Shown here: piece after piece, positions 58,488 through 60,276 of the stretch
How positions within the stretch are numbered: the stretch's first letter is position 1
How the letters are laid out: each line of letters opens with the position of its first letter
Source of the DNA: Burkholderiales bacterium
GTDB lineage: Bacteria > Pseudomonadota > Gammaproteobacteria > Burkholderiales > Burkholderiaceae_D
Reading direction: 5' to 3'
DNA: 60,276 nt
Assembly: GCA_026399895.1 (NCBI GenBank)
Contig: JAPLQC010000053.1
Span: 34,842 to 95,117 of the forward strand
Program-made: the position numbers and the translations under genes
The notes under the pieces: generated by a model
Told to the model about the DNA's origin: nothing
The model's input: the letters and a program-made list of their open reading frames with translations, nothing else
Database searches by the model: none

Positions 58488-59642
58488 ATGGCACAGTCTG
58501 GCGATCAAGAAAAGACCGAAGAACCCACCTCGCGCAAGCTTGAAAAAGCGCGCGAGGAAGGTCAAGTTGCCCGCTCTACCGAGCTACCCGCTGCATCGGT
58601 CACGATTGCGGCGCTGGGCATGCTCTACCTCACCGGTGATACGCTGATCCACAAAATGGCCGAGGCATTTGTTTCTGGCTTCAACTTTGATCGAAAGCTG
58701 GTGCACTCACCAAACCTGTTGCCGGCGATTTTTGGGCACGAGGTGCTTGAGTCTTTTATTCTGGTCGCGCCGCTCATGCTGCTGACGATTACGATCGCAA
58801 TTGCATCCTCCGGTGCAACCGGTGGTTTTTTGTTTTCAACGAAAGCGATCGCACCGAAAGGATCAAAACTCAACCCTTTGAATGGCTTGAAGCGGATGTT
58901 TGGCACCAAGGCATTGGTTGAACTCGTTAAAGCCTTGCTGAAATTCGGACTAGTGGCTGGTGTGGTGACCTGGGTGCTGTACGACAACGTCAGCACCTTG
59001 AATAACATCGGCAAAATGGCCTTCGAGCCCGCGATGGCAGTAGCAGGTGAGCTCTTGGCCAAATCAGCGCTGATCATGGCTTGCGCGCTGATTCTGATCG
59101 CGGCGATTGATGTGCCCTTCCAGCGCTGGGAATTCATGAAATCCATGCGCATGTCCATACAAGATATTAAGGACGAGATGAAGGACATGGAGGGTCGTCC
59201 TGAGGTCAAGGCGCAAATCCGCCGCCGTCAGCGCGAAATGGCCAACCGCCGCATGATCGACAATGTCAAAGACGCCGATGTCGTGATCACTAACCCGGAG
59301 CACTTCGCCGTCGCGTTATCCTACGACCCGAATGGCGACAGCGCACCGGTTCTGCTCGCAAAAGGCACCGACGAAGTCGCGGCGCGTATTCGTGCCGAGG
59401 CCGAGAAGCACGGGATTGAGATCTTCCGCGCGCCACCGCTGGCGCGTGCGCTGTATTTCACGACCGACTTGGATCAGCCGGTGCCGGAAGACCTGTACTA
59501 TGCCGTTGCTCAGGTAATCGCCTATGTATTCAACCTGGCGAGTATCCGCCCGGGTGCCCCGCCATTGCAGCGGCCGCAGCCGAAAGTACCGAAAAATATG
59601 CAATTCGACTCGAACGGACAACTTGAAGAGGCCGTCACGTGA
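58488..59642 (+). CDS. flhB: Export gate switch protein FlhB
   Basis: A 384-residue protein. N-terminal QEKTEEPTSRKLEKAREEGQ, four membrane helices, and a cytosolic domain with the autocleavage site as NPEH (N269-P270, same numbering as Salmonella N269-P270) in VVITNPEHFAVALSYDPN, then VAARIRAEAEKHGIEIFRAP. Cleavage there allows the change from hook to filament export in response to FliK. The site has Glu for the usual Thr, which is common. The stop overlaps the next start by 4 nt. Confidence 0.95.
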   Translation: MAQSGDQEKTEEPTSRKLEKAREEGQVARSTELPAASVTIAALGMLYLTGDTLIHKMAEAFVSGFNFDRKLVHSPNLLPAIFGHEVLESFILVAPLMLLTITIAIASSGATGGFLFSTKAIAPKGSKLNPLNGLKRMFGTKALVELVKALLKFGLVAGVVTWVLYDNVSTLNNIGKMAFEPAMAVAGELLAKSALIMACALILIAAIDVPFQRWEFMKSMRMSIQDIKDEMKDMEGRPEVKAQIRRRQREMANRRMIDNVKDADVVITNPEHFAVALSYDPNGDSAPVLLAKGTDEVAARIRAEAEKHGIEIFRAPPLARALYFTTDLDQPVPEDLYYAVAQVIAYVFNLASIRPGAPPLQRPQPKVPKNMQFDSNGQLEEAVT

Positions 59643-60276
59643 CCGACCAGCAGCACGAGCCCAGCAACGACATCGTCAGCAGCGACGGGATTTTCCTACG
59701 CAGCGCTGACCGTAGTCGCTTCGACTATGTGATGCGCGCGGTGCGTGAGAGTAGCCAGTCGCTGGCGCTGTCATCGAATAGCGATGGTGTGCTCGATCAC
59801 TATGGCCGACTGGTACTTGCCAAGCTGCGTAAAACCCCGGGCCTGCAGGTCGAGGTTTTCCTGCCGCAGAACACCGAACAATTACTCGAACGTTTCAATC
59901 AGATTCTGTCTGACATCTCGATTGAAGATGCGCGCAATCCAGAGAACTCCACTGCCCCGCGCCGCGTACTGCTGGCGCATGATGCAAAAGCCATCAGCCA
60001 GCGTGATCTGCAGTTGCTAGCGCGACTAGTACAAGATTTCCCCGGCGCGAATGTGTCGCTGGTCATGCTGATCGACAAACTGGGCATGCAACTGCATGAG
60101 CGTACGCTTGATAGCTTCGGGCAACGCCTAGTGCGCTGGCCAGTTGAGACGCCGACCCGCGCTGAAGGCGACGCGCTACTGAATGTGGCGCGCGCTATGG
60201 GTTTCGAGATCGAGGTCAAGAAAATCCTGGCTGCGACAGGCTACGCCGAGATGAAAATCGCGTCCAAGCCGAAAAA
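59639..60276 (+). CDS. Partial protein after flhB, possibly ExeA/DamX-like degenerate ATPase
   Basis: A frame open to the window edge (about 212 residues seen), started at GTG 59639, overlapping the flhB stop (GTGA). N-terminus TDQQHEPSNDIVSSDGIFLR; no P-loop visible; a Walker-B-like area RRVLLAHDAKAISQRDLQLL with ARLVQDFPGANVSLVMLID. The layout resembles the ATPase part of DamX/ExeA-type proteins without the nucleotide motif; this is weak. It may be a flagellar accessory gene by context. The C-terminus is outside the window. Confidence 0.45.
   Translation, partial: MTDQQHEPSNDIVSSDGIFLRSADRSRFDYVMRAVRESSQSLALSSNSDGVLDHYGRLVLAKLRKTPGLQVEVFLPQNTEQLLERFNQILSDISIEDARNPENSTAPRRVLLAHDAKAISQRDLQLLARLVQDFPGANVSLVMLIDKLGMQLHERTLDSFGQRLVRWPVETPTRAEGDALLNVARAMGFEIEVKKILAATGYAEMKIASKPK

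Noticed and set aside
1..60276. CRISPR arrays, tRNA or rRNA genes, insertion sequences
   Set aside because: No regularly spaced direct repeats, no tRNA-like or rRNA-like sequence and no transposase reading frame were seen.

Overview
The window is a flagellar locus of a Gram-negative bacterium with an outer membrane, because L-ring, P-ring and lipoprotein genes are present. The genes read as Pseudomonadota. Flagellin style, sigma-54/FliA promoter classes and FlgP/FlgT homologues suit a beta- or gammaproteobacterium with polar-type flagellar control; the exact genus cannot be fixed from sequence alone. Base composition is moderately GC-rich, except for a clearly AT-rich stretch at about 14.0-16.4 kb.

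Layout. 0.1-1.1 kb: a PrlF-YhaV toxin-antitoxin pair. 1.1-2.35 kb: a small three-gene operon (Sel1 protein, Cys-motif protein, two-TM protein). 2.4-6.4 kb: a giant 1320-residue flagellin behind a sigma-54 promoter. 6.6-18.8 kb: a glycan-modification region with four TPR-glycosyltransferases of one family, three more glycosyltransferases and three methyltransferases. 18.9-25.3 kb: a second flagellin split by a frameshift, then flaG, fliD and flgL. 25.3-38.4 kb: flgK back to flgB, one long minus-strand operon flgBCDEFGHIJKL. 38.6-45.5 kb: a LysM/lytic-transglycosylase-like protein, flgA-flgM-flgN, and a minus-strand operon flgP-flgT-LysM protein-second fliK-fhlB. 45.8-60.3 kb: a plus-strand series flhA-flhF-flhG-fliA-unknown, fliS, fliK-fliLMNOPQR-flhB and a partial gene at the edge. 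Not found here: fliE-fliJ, motAB, the sigma-54 activator genes and fliT.

Most striking points. The extracellular parts of this flagellum are oversized: flagellin 1320 aa, hook protein FlgE 1291 aa, FlgK 1202 aa and cap FliD 795 aa, while rod, ring, export and FlgL proteins are of normal size. The extra length consists of repeated modules. Promoters can be read directly: sigma-54 sites precede the giant flagellin, a TPR protein, the first TPR-glycosyltransferase, a GT8-like gene, flgB, flhA and (weaker) fliK; FliA/sigma-28 sites precede the second flagellin, flaG, fliD, flgM and fliS. Several sigma-54 promoters have palindromes of the form CGGCAA-N4-TTGCCG or TGCCG-N3-CGGCA 40-100 bp upstream, good candidates for an NtrC-type flagellar activator site. 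A simple reading is that one activator switches on the hook-basal body operon, the giant filament protein and its presumed glycosylation genes together, while FliA controls the late second flagellin, cap and chaperone.
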